Assembly: GCF_039912695.1 (NCBI RefSeq)
Contig: NZ_JBDSPJ010000024.1
Span: 205,633-269,632, forward strand
DNA: 64,000 nucleotides
Direction of reading: 5' to 3'
Origin: Pseudolysinimonas_A sp039912695
GTDB lineage: Bacteria; Actinomycetota; Actinomycetes; Actinomycetales; Microbacteriaceae
Notes under the pieces: model-generated
What the model was told of the DNA's origin: nothing
Seen by the model: only the letters and a program-made list of their open reading frames with translations
Databases searched by the model: none
Shown here: one piece after another, positions 17,625 through 25,255 of the stretch
How the letters are laid out: every line of letters begins with the position of its first letter
How positions within the stretch are numbered: the stretch's first letter is position 1
Translations under genes and position numbers: made by a program

Positions 17625-18415
17625 CCGCGGAGCTCGCAGTACAGGCGACCGCAGTCGGCAAGACATTTCCGACGAAGGCGGGGGATGTCGTTGCCCTCAC
17701 CGGTGTCGACCTCGAGGTCAAAGTGGGCGAGTTCGTCTCGCTCATCGGCCCCTCGGGATGCGGCAAGTCGACTCTTCTGCGGCTGATCGCCGATCTCGAT
17801 ACCGCCTCGACCGGAAGCCTGGAAATCTTCGGCAAGTCGGCGCAGCAAGCTCGGATCGACCAGGACTACGGGATCGCGTTTCAACAAGCAGGGCTGCTGC
17901 CCTGGCGCTCGGTGGGCGCGAACATCGCGCTGCCGCTCGAACTGCACGGGTTCAGTGCCGCCGACCGCAAGGCACGCGTCGCTGAGCTCGCCGAGCTCGT
18001 CGGGCTGACCGAATTCATTGACCGGTATCCCGACCAGCTGTCGGGTGGAATGCAGCAGAGGGTCGCGATCGCCCGAGCCCTTGCGGAGCGGCCGAGGCTG
18101 TTGCTCATGGACGAACCCTTCGGCGCGCTCGACGAGATGACCCGCGAGTACCTCCAGACTGAGTTGGCCCGCATCGCAGCCGAGACCAAAGCAGCGGTCG
18201 TCTTCGTCACCCACTCGATTCCCGAGGCGGTCTTTCTCTCCGATCGAGTGATTGTGATGAGTCCGCGCCCCGGCCGGATCACCGACGTCATCCCGATGTC
18301 GTTCAAGGGGAAGCGGGGCGACGCGTTGCGCGAATCGCCTGCCTATTTTGTGAAGGTCACTGCTGTTCGTGAGGCGCTGCACGGCACGCCTGTCGAGAGG
18401 GCGAACGAGCGATGA
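17621..18415 (+). CDS. ABC transporter ATP-binding protein (SsuB/ThiZ type)
   Basis: 264 residues: Walker A GPSGCGKST (about residues 44-52), Q-loop FQQAGLLPWRSV, signature LSGGMQQRVAIARAL, Walker B LLLMDEPFGALDE and H-loop FVTHSIPEA. These are the hallmarks of nitrate/sulfonate/pyrimidine-type ATPases. I chose ATG 17621 because it overlaps the permease stop (ATGA) and the domain begins at once; the frame is open further upstream but only as a shadow of the permease gene. It energises the two flanking permeases. Confidence 0.93.
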   Translation: MTAELAVQATAVGKTFPTKAGDVVALTGVDLEVKVGEFVSLIGPSGCGKSTLLRLIADLDTASTGSLEIFGKSAQQARIDQDYGIAFQQAGLLPWRSVGANIALPLELHGFSAADRKARVAELAELVGLTEFIDRYPDQLSGGMQQRVAIARALAERPRLLLMDEPFGALDEMTREYLQTELARIAAETKAAVVFVTHSIPEAVFLSDRVIVMSPRPGRITDVIPMSFKGKRGDALRESPAYFVKVTAVREALHGTPVERANER

Positions 18416-19206
18416 CCCTTCGACAGGCTCAGGGGCCGGGGCCGCGGGAGCTGCCCGGATGGTTGCGATTTGTCGCGCCCGTCGTGGTGGGCGCGATCAT
18501 GGTCGCCGTCTGGGTCATCTGGGTCGATGTGCTCAAGACCGCCCCGCGCGGGCTCCCGAGCCCCTCCGCGATCGGCACCGAGTTGGTGCTGCGCTTCGGC
18601 ATCATCAGTGACGATGTCGTGATCACGGGACGAAACGCCCTCGTCGGACTGCTGATCGGCGGCATCTTCGCGATCGTGTTCTCAGCCCTTGCGTCGACCT
18701 GGCGGCCGCTCGACGGGATGCTTGCCCCCCTGGTCGCTGCCTTGGCGGTCGTTCCGATCGTCGCCCTCACGCCGATCTTCAACACGATGTTCGGCGCCTC
18801 AAGCCAGTTCGGGCGCCAAGCGGTCGCGGCGATCGCCGCCTTCGTGCCGATCTTCATCAACGTGGTGCGTGGACTCCGCCAGACGCGGCCTGTGCATCGC
18901 GACCTCCTTCGAGCGTCGGGAGCTACGGGCTTCCAGACGTTCCGCAAACTGACCCTGCCCACGGCGTTGCCGTACCTCATGACCGGCCTCAAGATCGCGG
19001 CATCGCTCGCCGTGATCTCGGCGCTGGTGGCTGAGTACTTCGGTGGCCCTGCGGACGGTATCGGAACAGCGATCGCGACCTATGCGAAATCGGGCAGAGC
19101 CGCCCTCGCTTGGGCCTATGTGGCTGGTGGCATTGCCATCGGTCTCGCATTTTTCCTCGTCACGACGCTCCTCGAGCGACTCGCGACGAGGCGATCGCCG
19201 GTCTGA
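18412..19206 (+). CDS. ABC transporter permease (SsuC/ThiX type), second subunit
   Basis: 264 residues with six predicted helices; the ATPase-contact loop is LLRASGATGFQTFRKLTLPT (about 164-183). It overlaps the ATPase gene by 4 bases. The first codons lie on a dispersed palindromic repeat (18416-18434), which gives the odd N-terminus MTLRQAQGPGPRELPG; the conserved part starts near residue 18. With the first permease it would form the transmembrane pair of a pyrimidine or precursor importer. Confidence 0.88.
   Translation: MTLRQAQGPGPRELPGWLRFVAPVVVGAIMVAVWVIWVDVLKTAPRGLPSPSAIGTELVLRFGIISDDVVITGRNALVGLLIGGIFAIVFSALASTWRPLDGMLAPLVAALAVVPIVALTPIFNTMFGASSQFGRQAVAAIAAFVPIFINVVRGLRQTRPVHRDLLRASGATGFQTFRKLTLPTALPYLMTGLKIAASLAVISALVAEYFGGPADGIGTAIATYAKSGRAALAWAYVAGGIAIGLAFFLVTTLLERLATRRSPV
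18416..18434. repeat. Dispersed palindromic repeat inside the permease start
   Basis: CCCTTCGACAGGCTCAGGG matches a short palindrome that I know as a widespread interspersed repeat in many GC-rich bacterial genomes. Here it encodes RQAQG right after the start codon of the second permease. I found no second copy in the window. Confidence 0.55.
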
Positions 19207-19249
19207 CCGGCACCCCCGCACACCGCACCAACGACGAAAGGACACAGCA

Positions 19250-20416
19250 ATGAGACACAGCATCAGGCGCCGGCTTCTCGCCGGTACCGCCGCTGCCGCG
19301 GCAGCCTTTGCCCTCGCCGCCTGCACAGCCCCGACACCCGCCGCGACGGATGCCAACTTCACGCCGATCACCGACATCAAGTTGCAGCTGCAGTGGCTGC
19401 CGCAGGCACAGTTCGCCGGGTATTACGTCGCTCTCGAGAAGGGCTACTTCCAGGACGAAGGGTTTGACAGCGTCGAACTCGTCCCATCGGGCGGCGACAT
19501 CGTGCCGCAAGATGCGCTCCTCAACGGTGACGTCGACTTCGCGGTTGCGTGGGTGCCGAAAGTGCTCGGAACACTCGAATCCAGTGGCGCCGAGCTCACC
19601 GACATCGCCCAGGTGGTCCAGAAGTCGGGAACGCTGCAGGTCTCGTGGGCCGACAGCGGAATCACCTCCGTGTCGGACTTCGAGGGCAAGCGCATCGGCT
19701 CGTGGGGCTTCGGCAACGAGTGGGAGATCTTCGCGGCCATGGCCGACAAGGGTCTCGACTCGACCAAGGTCTCGATCACGACCCAGGACTTCAGCATGAA
19801 CGCGCTCCTGGATCACGACGTCGACGCCGCACAGGCGATGACCTACAACGAGTACGCGCAGATCCTCGAGGTCGTGAACCCGGCAACGGGCAAGCTGTAC
19901 CAGCCGTCGGACTTCAACGTCATCTCGTACGAGGACACCGCCGGCGCCATGCTCCAGGACGCAATCTGGGCCGACACGACCCGTCTCGCTGACCCGGCGT
20001 ATGCCGACGCGGCAGTCCGATTCCTCAAGGCTGTTATCAAGGGGTGGATTTACGCCCGAGACAACCCCGAGGATGCAGCCAAGATCTCGTACGACGCAGC
20101 GATCGCGGCCGGTGACGGCGGGGCCTTCCCCGTCGGACCGACACATCAGCTCTGGCAGATGAACGAGGTCAACAAGTTGATCTGGACCGGCGGCAAGTTC
20201 GGTCTCATCGATTCGTCAGCATGGGATAAGACGGTCAAGGGTGCGCTCTCGGCCGTCAATCAGGATGGGCTCCCGCTCATCACGAAGGATCCCGCGGCGT
20301 CTGCGTACTCCAACGATTACATCCAGAAGGCGCTCGACGAACTGGCAGCCGAGGGTGTCGTCGTCGACGGCGCCTACACGCCGATCGATGTGACCCTCAC
20401 CGAGGGCGGCAAGTAG
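19250..20416 (+). CDS. ABC transporter substrate-binding lipoprotein (NMT1/THI5-like)
   Basis: 388 residues. A signal peptide with lipobox FALAAC is followed by an NMT1/THI5 fold: IKLQLQWLPQAQFAGYYVAL, then KGYFQDEGFDSVELVPSGGDIVPQ and the motif DVDFAVAWVPKVL. Proteins with this WLPQAQFAGYYVA opening bind pyrimidine-like ligands such as thiamine precursors or other heterocycles. It is the fourth transporter gene of the pyrimidine operon and gives the ligand specificity. GAAAGGA lies about 7 bases before the ATG. A strong stem follows the gene. Confidence 0.9.
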   Translation: MRHSIRRRLLAGTAAAAAAFALAACTAPTPAATDANFTPITDIKLQLQWLPQAQFAGYYVALEKGYFQDEGFDSVELVPSGGDIVPQDALLNGDVDFAVAWVPKVLGTLESSGAELTDIAQVVQKSGTLQVSWADSGITSVSDFEGKRIGSWGFGNEWEIFAAMADKGLDSTKVSITTQDFSMNALLDHDVDAAQAMTYNEYAQILEVVNPATGKLYQPSDFNVISYEDTAGAMLQDAIWADTTRLADPAYADAAVRFLKAVIKGWIYARDNPEDAAKISYDAAIAAGDGGAFPVGPTHQLWQMNEVNKLIWTGGKFGLIDSSAWDKTVKGALSAVNQDGLPLITKDPAASAYSNDYIQKALDELAAEGVVVDGAYTPIDVTLTEGGK

Positions 20417-20433
20417 CACCCTCAGAGATACCC

Positions 20434-20463
20434 GGTGCGGGGGCGGCTCGCCGCCCCCGCACC
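20434..20463 (+). terminator. Strong 13-bp stem with CTCG loop after the binding-protein gene
   Basis: The 13 bases at 20434-20446 (GGTGCGGGGGCGG) pair perfectly with 20451-20463 around the tetraloop CTCG. No T-run follows, and the operon continues 36 bases later. In ABC operons such stems after the binding-protein gene protect its mRNA and lower downstream expression, so partial termination or stabilisation is more likely than full termination. Confidence 0.7.
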
Positions 20464-20498
20464 ACCCAACGCACCACGCTCCACATGAAAGGCCACCG

Positions 20499-21842
20499 AT
20501 GTCCGACCTCCATTCCGACCTCGATCCCGCCGACGGCACACGCGCTTACGACCTCGACCGCGCGCACGTCTTCCACTCCTGGTCGGCGCAGGGTTCGCTC
20601 CATCCCTTCGTCGTGGCCGGAGCGCACGGCTGCGAGGTGTGGGACTACGACGGCAAGCACTACCTCGACTTCTCGAGCCAGCTCGTCAACATGAACATCG
20701 GCCACACGCATCCGAAAGTTGTCGCCGCGATTCAGGAGCAGGCGGCGCTGCTGCCGATGATCGCCCCCGCGCACGCCAACCTCGCCCGCGGAGAGGCGGC
20801 ATCCCGAATTCTGGCCAAAGCCGGCAGCGCCTTCGGCAAGGTCTTCTTCACCAATGGCGGTGCGGATGCCAACGAGAACGCCATTCGCATGGCACGGCTC
20901 ACGACCGGTCGCGACAAGGTGCTCAGCCAGTACCGCAGCTACCACGGCAACACCGGCGCGGCCGTCGTCGCGACCGGCGACTGGCGCCGGGTGCCGAACG
21001 AGTACTCCCGGGGGCACGTGCACTTCTTCGGACCGTTCCTTTACCGTTCCGAGTTCTGGGCGTCAACTCCGGAAGAGGAGTGCGCGCGCGCCCTGCACCA
21101 CCTCGAGCGGGTCATCGTTTCCGAAGGGGCGTCGTCGATCGCCGCCATCCTGCTCGAAGGCGTTCCCGGAACAGCCGGGGTGCTCATCCCGCCGCCCGGC
21201 TACCTCGCGGGCGTTCGCGCGCTGTGCGACAGGCACGGCATCCTGCTGATTCTGGATGAAGTGATGTCAGGCTTCGGTCGCACCGGAACGTGGTTCTCGT
21301 GGCAGCATCCCGACATCAATCAGGATGACGTCACCCCCGACCTGATCACCTTCGCGAAGGGCGTCAACTCGGGCTACGTGCCCGCTGGCGGCGTGATCAT
21401 CTCGGAGTCGATCGCGAGCGCCTTCGACGACCAGGTTTTCCCCGGCGGCCTCACCTACTCCGGACATCCGCTCGCCATGGCCGCCATCGTCGCCACGATC
21501 GATGCGATGGAGGAGGAGGGAATCGTTGAACACGCCGCGATGATCGGTCGGGATGTTCTCGGCCCCGGCCTGCTCGCCCTCGCCGCGAAGCATCCCCTGA
21601 TCGGCGAAGTCCGGGGGACAGGCGTCTTCTGGGCGCTCGACCTGGTCACCGATCGCGAGACGCGGGAACCCGTGCCCAGCTCGACCATCGGGGAGCTGAA
21701 GGGCGAACTCATGGCGCGGGGGCTGCTGCCGTTCCTGAGCGACAACCGCCTGCACGTCGTGCCCCCCTGCATCGTGACGGTGGAGGAGTGTGTGCGCGCC
21801 CTCGCGATCTACGACGAGGCGTTCACCGCAGTGGAAAACTAG
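20499..21842 (+). CDS. Class III aminotransferase (beta-alanine/omega-amino acid type)
   Basis: 447 residues of the class III PLP fold: FFTNGGADANENAIRMAR (cofactor phosphate loop, about 112-129), LILDEVMSGFGRTG (PLP Asp region) and the Schiff-base lysine in LITFAKGVNSGYVPAGG. Annotated relatives are called aspartate aminotransferase family or omega-amino acid:pyruvate aminotransferases. As the last gene of the pyrimidine operon it most likely converts beta-alanine (or aminoisobutyrate) to the semialdehyde. The GAAAGG site precedes the ATG. No semialdehyde dehydrogenase follows in this window. Confidence 0.9.
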   Translation: MSDLHSDLDPADGTRAYDLDRAHVFHSWSAQGSLHPFVVAGAHGCEVWDYDGKHYLDFSSQLVNMNIGHTHPKVVAAIQEQAALLPMIAPAHANLARGEAASRILAKAGSAFGKVFFTNGGADANENAIRMARLTTGRDKVLSQYRSYHGNTGAAVVATGDWRRVPNEYSRGHVHFFGPFLYRSEFWASTPEEECARALHHLERVIVSEGASSIAAILLEGVPGTAGVLIPPPGYLAGVRALCDRHGILLILDEVMSGFGRTGTWFSWQHPDINQDDVTPDLITFAKGVNSGYVPAGGVIISESIASAFDDQVFPGGLTYSGHPLAMAAIVATIDAMEEEGIVEHAAMIGRDVLGPGLLALAAKHPLIGEVRGTGVFWALDLVTDRETREPVPSSTIGELKGELMARGLLPFLSDNRLHVVPPCIVTVEECVRALAIYDEAFTAVEN

Positions 21843-22352
21843 CTAGGCGCGGTTGCGCGGATTGCGTGAGGCGAGAATTTCGCGCAGGGTCGGCAGCACG
21901 CGCTGATCCTTGGGGCGGTTGGCGGCCTGCTTCGAGCGGATGATGTCGGCGAGGGACGCCACCCGCAACTCGACGCCGTACAACGGGTCGGTCGTCGCGT
22001 CGCGAGTTAGGTCGTCGAAGCCAGTCGTGCCATTCGGGACGAACGAGATGTCCAGATCGCCGTGGTCGGTGACGAGATTCCAGACGCCGGCATCCGCAAG
22101 AGAGGCCCCGGTGTGCGAAAACGGGAGCCCGTCAGGTTCGGACGAGGTACGAATCCGCGCGTTGATCTCGGTGAGAGCGGCCGAGAGCAGTTCGAGATTC
22201 GCGATGCTGCGTTCAGGGGTGATGTCGACGTCCTCGGTCGGGAACGGCGACCCCCAGTGGATGGCAGCGAGCCCGCCGATCAGCACAAAACGGACTCCGT
22301 GACGACTCAGGGTTTCGAAGATCGCCCCGAAGTCGGGTTCGTCATGCGGCAT
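21843..22352 (-). CDS. Nucleotidyltransferase-fold protein, probable toxin of an HTH-NTase pair
   Basis: 169 residues. VLIGGLAAIHWGSPFPTEDVDI carries the nucleotidyltransferase core with Asp-x-Asp-like acidic residues (EDVDI), and LDISFV supplies a third acidic position. SLADIIRSKQAANRPKDQRVL is typical of the AbiEii/MNT-like group. The ATG at 22352 overlaps the HTH gene by 11 bases; an upstream start at 22406 is possible. Pairing behind an autoregulated XRE gene suggests a toxin-antitoxin or defence module that modifies RNA or protein with nucleotides; this role is inferred. It is convergent with the aminotransferase gene (no gap). Confidence 0.78.
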   Translation of the reverse strand: MPHDEPDFGAIFETLSRHGVRFVLIGGLAAIHWGSPFPTEDVDITPERSIANLELLSAALTEINARIRTSSEPDGLPFSHTGASLADAGVWNLVTDHGDLDISFVPNGTTGFDDLTRDATTDPLYGVELRVASLADIIRSKQAANRPKDQRVLPTLREILASRNPRNRA

Positions 22353-22665
22353 TTCTGGTTCCACGGATCGCACGATATTGCGCCGTGACGCGATCATGGC
22401 GCGCAAGTCGCTCGGCTGTGGACAACCGAAGCGTGCGCTGCGCCTGAATCCAGTCGGAGTCGTCGCGCTCGACGAGCATCAGGTCGAGGTCCATCCCCAT
22501 CAGGCGCAGCAACCGGATGACCTCGTCGAACGCGGGGGAGGTGCGGCCGGACTCAAGCCGTGCGATCGCCGACTGCGTGGTGCCCGCCGCCTCCGCGAGT
22601 CGACTCTGCGTCCAGCCGACCCGTCGACGTGCCTCGCGGACGAGATCGTTGCCCATGCCCTTCAT
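22342..22665 (-). CDS. XRE-family HTH regulator, probable antitoxin/autorepressor
   Basis: 107 residues. The HTH is clear: LVREARRRVGWTQSRLAEAAGTTQSAIARLESGRTSP (about 8-45). The C-terminal part (DWIQAQRTLRLSTAERLARHDRV) is helical. It is encoded first, ahead of and overlapping the nucleotidyltransferase gene, the order usual for antitoxin-toxin pairs. A TATGCT box 6 bases before the ATG implies a leaderless mRNA, and an operator-like palindrome sits between -10 and -35, pointing to autorepression. Confidence 0.85.
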   Translation of the reverse strand: MKGMGNDLVREARRRVGWTQSRLAEAAGTTQSAIARLESGRTSPAFDEVIRLLRLMGMDLDLMLVERDDSDWIQAQRTLRLSTAERLARHDRVTAQYRAIRGTRNAA

Positions 22666-22671
22666 GGGGTA

Positions 22672-22706
22672 AGCATAGCAGGAATGCTATATCGCATCCA
22701 TGCTAT
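22672..22706 (-). promoter_or_regulatory. Promoter and operator of the HTH-nucleotidyltransferase pair
   Basis: On the minus strand TGGATG (22695-22700) and TATGCT (22672-22677) are spaced 17 bases. The palindrome ATAGCA-GGAA-TGCTAT (22675-22690) fills the spacer and touches the -10, and a third half-site TGCTAT lies at 22701-22706. Binding of the HTH protein here would block the promoter. Confidence 0.65.
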
Positions 22707-22873
22707 GTCGCCCTGTCCCACCTCCCTCAGCGGCTCACAAGATTCAGGCTGGGATGACGAAATCGACCCGTTTTCGACCGATTAGGACGATTCATCCTGA
22801 ATTTCGTACCGGCAAGGCACCCATACGGCAGCCACACGGCACCCAACCGCCGTCCCACGTAGAATCCCTGATC

Positions 22874-23422
22874 GTGTCCGTTTCCCCGTACCTCGTGAAT
22901 GTCCGCGACCTCGTGCACCGTCCCGGTGACATGCGGGAGCGCACCCTCGACTTTCCCGCACCCGAGCAGCTCGGCGAGGGTGCCGCCGTCGTGCGGGCGG
23001 GGGAGAACATCCACATCGACCTGCGGTTCGAGGGCCTTCACGAAGGCATCCTGGTGTCCGCCGAGGTCGACACAGTCGCCTATGGCGAGTGCGTTCGCTG
23101 TCTCGACCCGGTCACGATCCAGGTCGAAGTCGAATTCCAAGAGGTTTTCGCCTATTCTGTGACCGAAGCTTTCGACTTCGTGGTTCGAGACGATCAGCTG
23201 GATCTCGAACCCGTAGTCAGGGATGCGGTGGTGCTTTCACTGCCGTTCCAGCCGGTCTGTCGTCCGGACTGTTCAGGCCTCGACCCGGTCACCGGGGAGA
23301 GGCTTCCGGACGGGTTCGAGCAGGAGATCGTGGAGGCGCACGACCCACGTTGGGCCGCGCTCAAAGACCTTCAGGTCACTACCGACAGCACGACTGACAC
23401 AGACAACAACGAGAAGAGATAG
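22874..23422 (+). CDS. DUF177 / YceD family protein
   Basis: 182 residues. The conserved core CVRCLDPVTIQVEVEFQEVF with paired cysteines (about 75-78) and the later PVCRPDCSGLDPVTGE (about 137-150) mark the YceD family, linked to 23S rRNA accumulation and nearly always encoded just before rpmF. The 3-base gap to rpmF fits co-translation. I chose GTG 22874 over ATG 22700 because the family begins here and TAGAAT (22860-22865) would start the transcript at or just before this codon. Confidence 0.9.
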   Translation: MSVSPYLVNVRDLVHRPGDMRERTLDFPAPEQLGEGAAVVRAGENIHIDLRFEGLHEGILVSAEVDTVAYGECVRCLDPVTIQVEVEFQEVFAYSVTEAFDFVVRDDQLDLEPVVRDAVVLSLPFQPVCRPDCSGLDPVTGERLPDGFEQEIVEAHDPRWAALKDLQVTTDSTTDTDNNEKR

Positions 23423-23425
23423 ATC

Positions 23426-23629
23426 ATGGCCGTTCCCAAGCGCAAGCAGTCGCGCTCGAACACGCACTCCCGCCGCTCGCAGTGGAAGGCGACCCCGGTG
23501 CAGCTCGTGAAGACGATCGAGAACGGCAAGGTCACCTACAGCCTCCCGCACCGCGCGAAGGTCGTCGAAGACTCGGCCGGCACCCCCCTGTACCTGGAGT
23601 ACAAGGGCCGCAAGGTCGCGGACGTCTAA
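23426..23629 (+). CDS. rpmF: 50S ribosomal protein bL32
   Basis: 67 residues. MAVPKRKQSRSNTHSRRSQWK is the standard bL32 N-terminus, and the rest (YSLPHRAKVVEDSAGTPLYLEYKGRKVADV) is the actinobacterial form without the four zinc-binding cysteines. GAGAAGAGA before the ATG serves as binding site. It lies between DUF177 and rnc, the usual order. The stop codon lies in the palindrome GACGTCTAAGACGTC. Confidence 0.97.
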   Translation: MAVPKRKQSRSNTHSRRSQWKATPVQLVKTIENGKVTYSLPHRAKVVEDSAGTPLYLEYKGRKVADV

Positions 23630-23723
23630 GACGTCTCCTCGTCGCACCACCGGGGGCTCTGCCTCGGAGAGCGTCGCGCCCGCGGACGGACTCGCTGAAG
23701 TTCTCGGGATCACGATCGATCCC

Positions 23724-24362
23724 GTGCTCCTTGAACTCGCACTGACTCACCGGTCGTTTGCGTACGAGAACGGCGGACTTGCTCATAACGAGCGCCTGGA
23801 ATTTCTGGGTGACTCGATTCTTGGGCAGGCCGTAACGGTCATGCTCTACCGCGAGAACCCGAACCTCGACGAGGGTGAACTCGCGAAGCGTCGCGCGAGT
23901 CTGGTGTCGTCGGTGGCTCTCGCCGAAATCGCCGTGATCATCGGCCTGGGTCGACACATTCGGCTGGGCCGCGGTGAAGAGCTGACCGGAGGGCGCGAGA
24001 AGTCGTCGATTCTGGCCGACGCCCTCGAGGCGGTCATCGGTGCCTGCTACCTCTCGGAGGGTGGGGATGCCGCGACGGCCCTCGTGTTGCGCCTGATTCA
24101 GCCGTTGCTCGATGACCCCGAACGCTTCGGTGTCGCGATGGATCCCAAGACCAGCCTGCAAGAGCTCTCGACCCGCCTCGGCAAAGGGCTTCCGCAGTAC
24201 CTGGTGACGGACTCCGGCCCCGACCACTCGAAGCGGTTCCACGCGGTGGTGGCGTTCGCTGGCGACATCATCTCGTCGGGGGATGGCTCGAGTAAGAAGC
24301 AGGCCGAGATGGCGGCAGCGCTCGCCGCCTGGGCAGTTCTCAAGGTCAAGCGCGAGAACTGA
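23724..24362 (+). CDS. rnc: Ribonuclease III (start uncertain)
   Basis: At least 212 residues. The nuclease signature NERLEFLGDSILGQ (with the catalytic Glu/Asp pair), ADALEAVIGACYL, and a C-terminal double-stranded RNA-binding domain (DPKTSLQELSTRLGKGLPQY to SSKKQAEMAAALAAWAVL) are intact. It processes rRNA and structured mRNAs. GTG 23724 is the first ATG, GTG or TTG in the open frame, but the residues just upstream (GLAEVLGITIDP, 23685-23720) match the first helix of RNase III, so translation probably begins earlier at a non-standard codon, or a base is wrong. It lies between rpmF and mutM, as usual. Confidence 0.9.
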   Translation: MLLELALTHRSFAYENGGLAHNERLEFLGDSILGQAVTVMLYRENPNLDEGELAKRRASLVSSVALAEIAVIIGLGRHIRLGRGEELTGGREKSSILADALEAVIGACYLSEGGDAATALVLRLIQPLLDDPERFGVAMDPKTSLQELSTRLGKGLPQYLVTDSGPDHSKRFHAVVAFAGDIISSGDGSSKKQAEMAAALAAWAVLKVKREN

Positions 24363-24366
24363 CGGC

Positions 24367-25245
24367 ATGCCCGAGCTTCCCGAAGTCGAAGTTGTGCGGC
24401 ACGGGCTCGAACCCGCCGTGACCGGCGCTCGGGTCACCCGCGTCGAGGTCCTCGACTCCCGTTCCCTGCGCCGGCACGAGGGCCCCGCCGAAGATTTCGT
24501 CGACCGCCTGACGGGCACAACCCTCGGCATCCCGCTGCGACGAGGGAAGTTTCTCTGGGTGCCCCTCGCCGGGGGCGCCGACCACGCCTTGGTCGTGCAT
24601 CTCGGGATGAGCGGTCAGGTGCTGCTGCGCGACCCCAGCGCCCCGCGCGACCGACTCACCCGCATCGTGCTGGATGTCGTTCACCCTGAGAACGGCCCGG
24701 TGCGAGTCGACTTCGTCGATCAACGCATCTTCGGATCGATGGCGCTCGACACCCTGGTGCCGACGCGGGACCGACCGGATGACCTCATCCCGAGTCAGGT
24801 CGTGCACATCGCTCGTGACCCCGTCGACCCGCTGTTCGACGACGCCGCGTTTCTGGCGAAACTGGCGCGCAAGGACACCACGATCAAGCGCGCACTTCTC
24901 GACCAGTCGCTGATCTCGGGCATCGGCAACATCTACGCCGACGAAGCACTCTGGGCGGCGCGCATCCACTACGACCAGCCGACCCGCACACTGACCCGTC
25001 CGCGTGCGAAGGCGCTGCTCGCCGAAGTGCGTCTCGTGCTCGGGCGGGCGCTCGCCGAAGGTGGCACTTCGTTCTCGAGTACCTACGTCAACGTCAACGG
25101 CGCGTCGGGGTACTTCTCCCAGTCGCTGAACGCGTACGGCCAGCAGGGCAAGCCGTGCCCGCGCTGCGGTCGGCCGATCGTGCGCGAAGACTTCATGAAC
25201 CGCGGCTCGCACTTCTGTCCGCGGTGTCAGAAAATCAGAGGATGA
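24367..25245 (+). CDS. mutM: Formamidopyrimidine-DNA glycosylase (Fpg)
   Basis: 292 residues. Starts MPELPEVEVVRHGLEP, with Pro2 as the catalytic Schiff-base residue and Glu3; the H2TH region is LLDQSLISGIGNIYADEALW, and the zinc finger CPRCGRPIVRE ... FCPRCQ closes the protein with four cysteines. It removes 8-oxoguanine and other oxidised purines and nicks the backbone. It starts 4 bases after rnc, the conserved actinobacterial order. Confidence 0.97.
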   Translation: MPELPEVEVVRHGLEPAVTGARVTRVEVLDSRSLRRHEGPAEDFVDRLTGTTLGIPLRRGKFLWVPLAGGADHALVVHLGMSGQVLLRDPSAPRDRLTRIVLDVVHPENGPVRVDFVDQRIFGSMALDTLVPTRDRPDDLIPSQVVHIARDPVDPLFDDAAFLAKLARKDTTIKRALLDQSLISGIGNIYADEALWAARIHYDQPTRTLTRPRAKALLAEVRLVLGRALAEGGTSFSSTYVNVNGASGYFSQSLNAYGQQGKPCPRCGRPIVREDFMNRGSHFCPRCQKIRG

Positions 25246-25255
25246 CAGGGGCGCG

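Noticed and set aside
20421..20463. CTCAGAGATACCC resembling a TPP riboswitch core near an NMT1/THI5-type transporter
   Set aside because: The matching second element (GAACCTGAT-like) is missing and the rest is the 13-bp stem; it lies inside an operon, not at its start.
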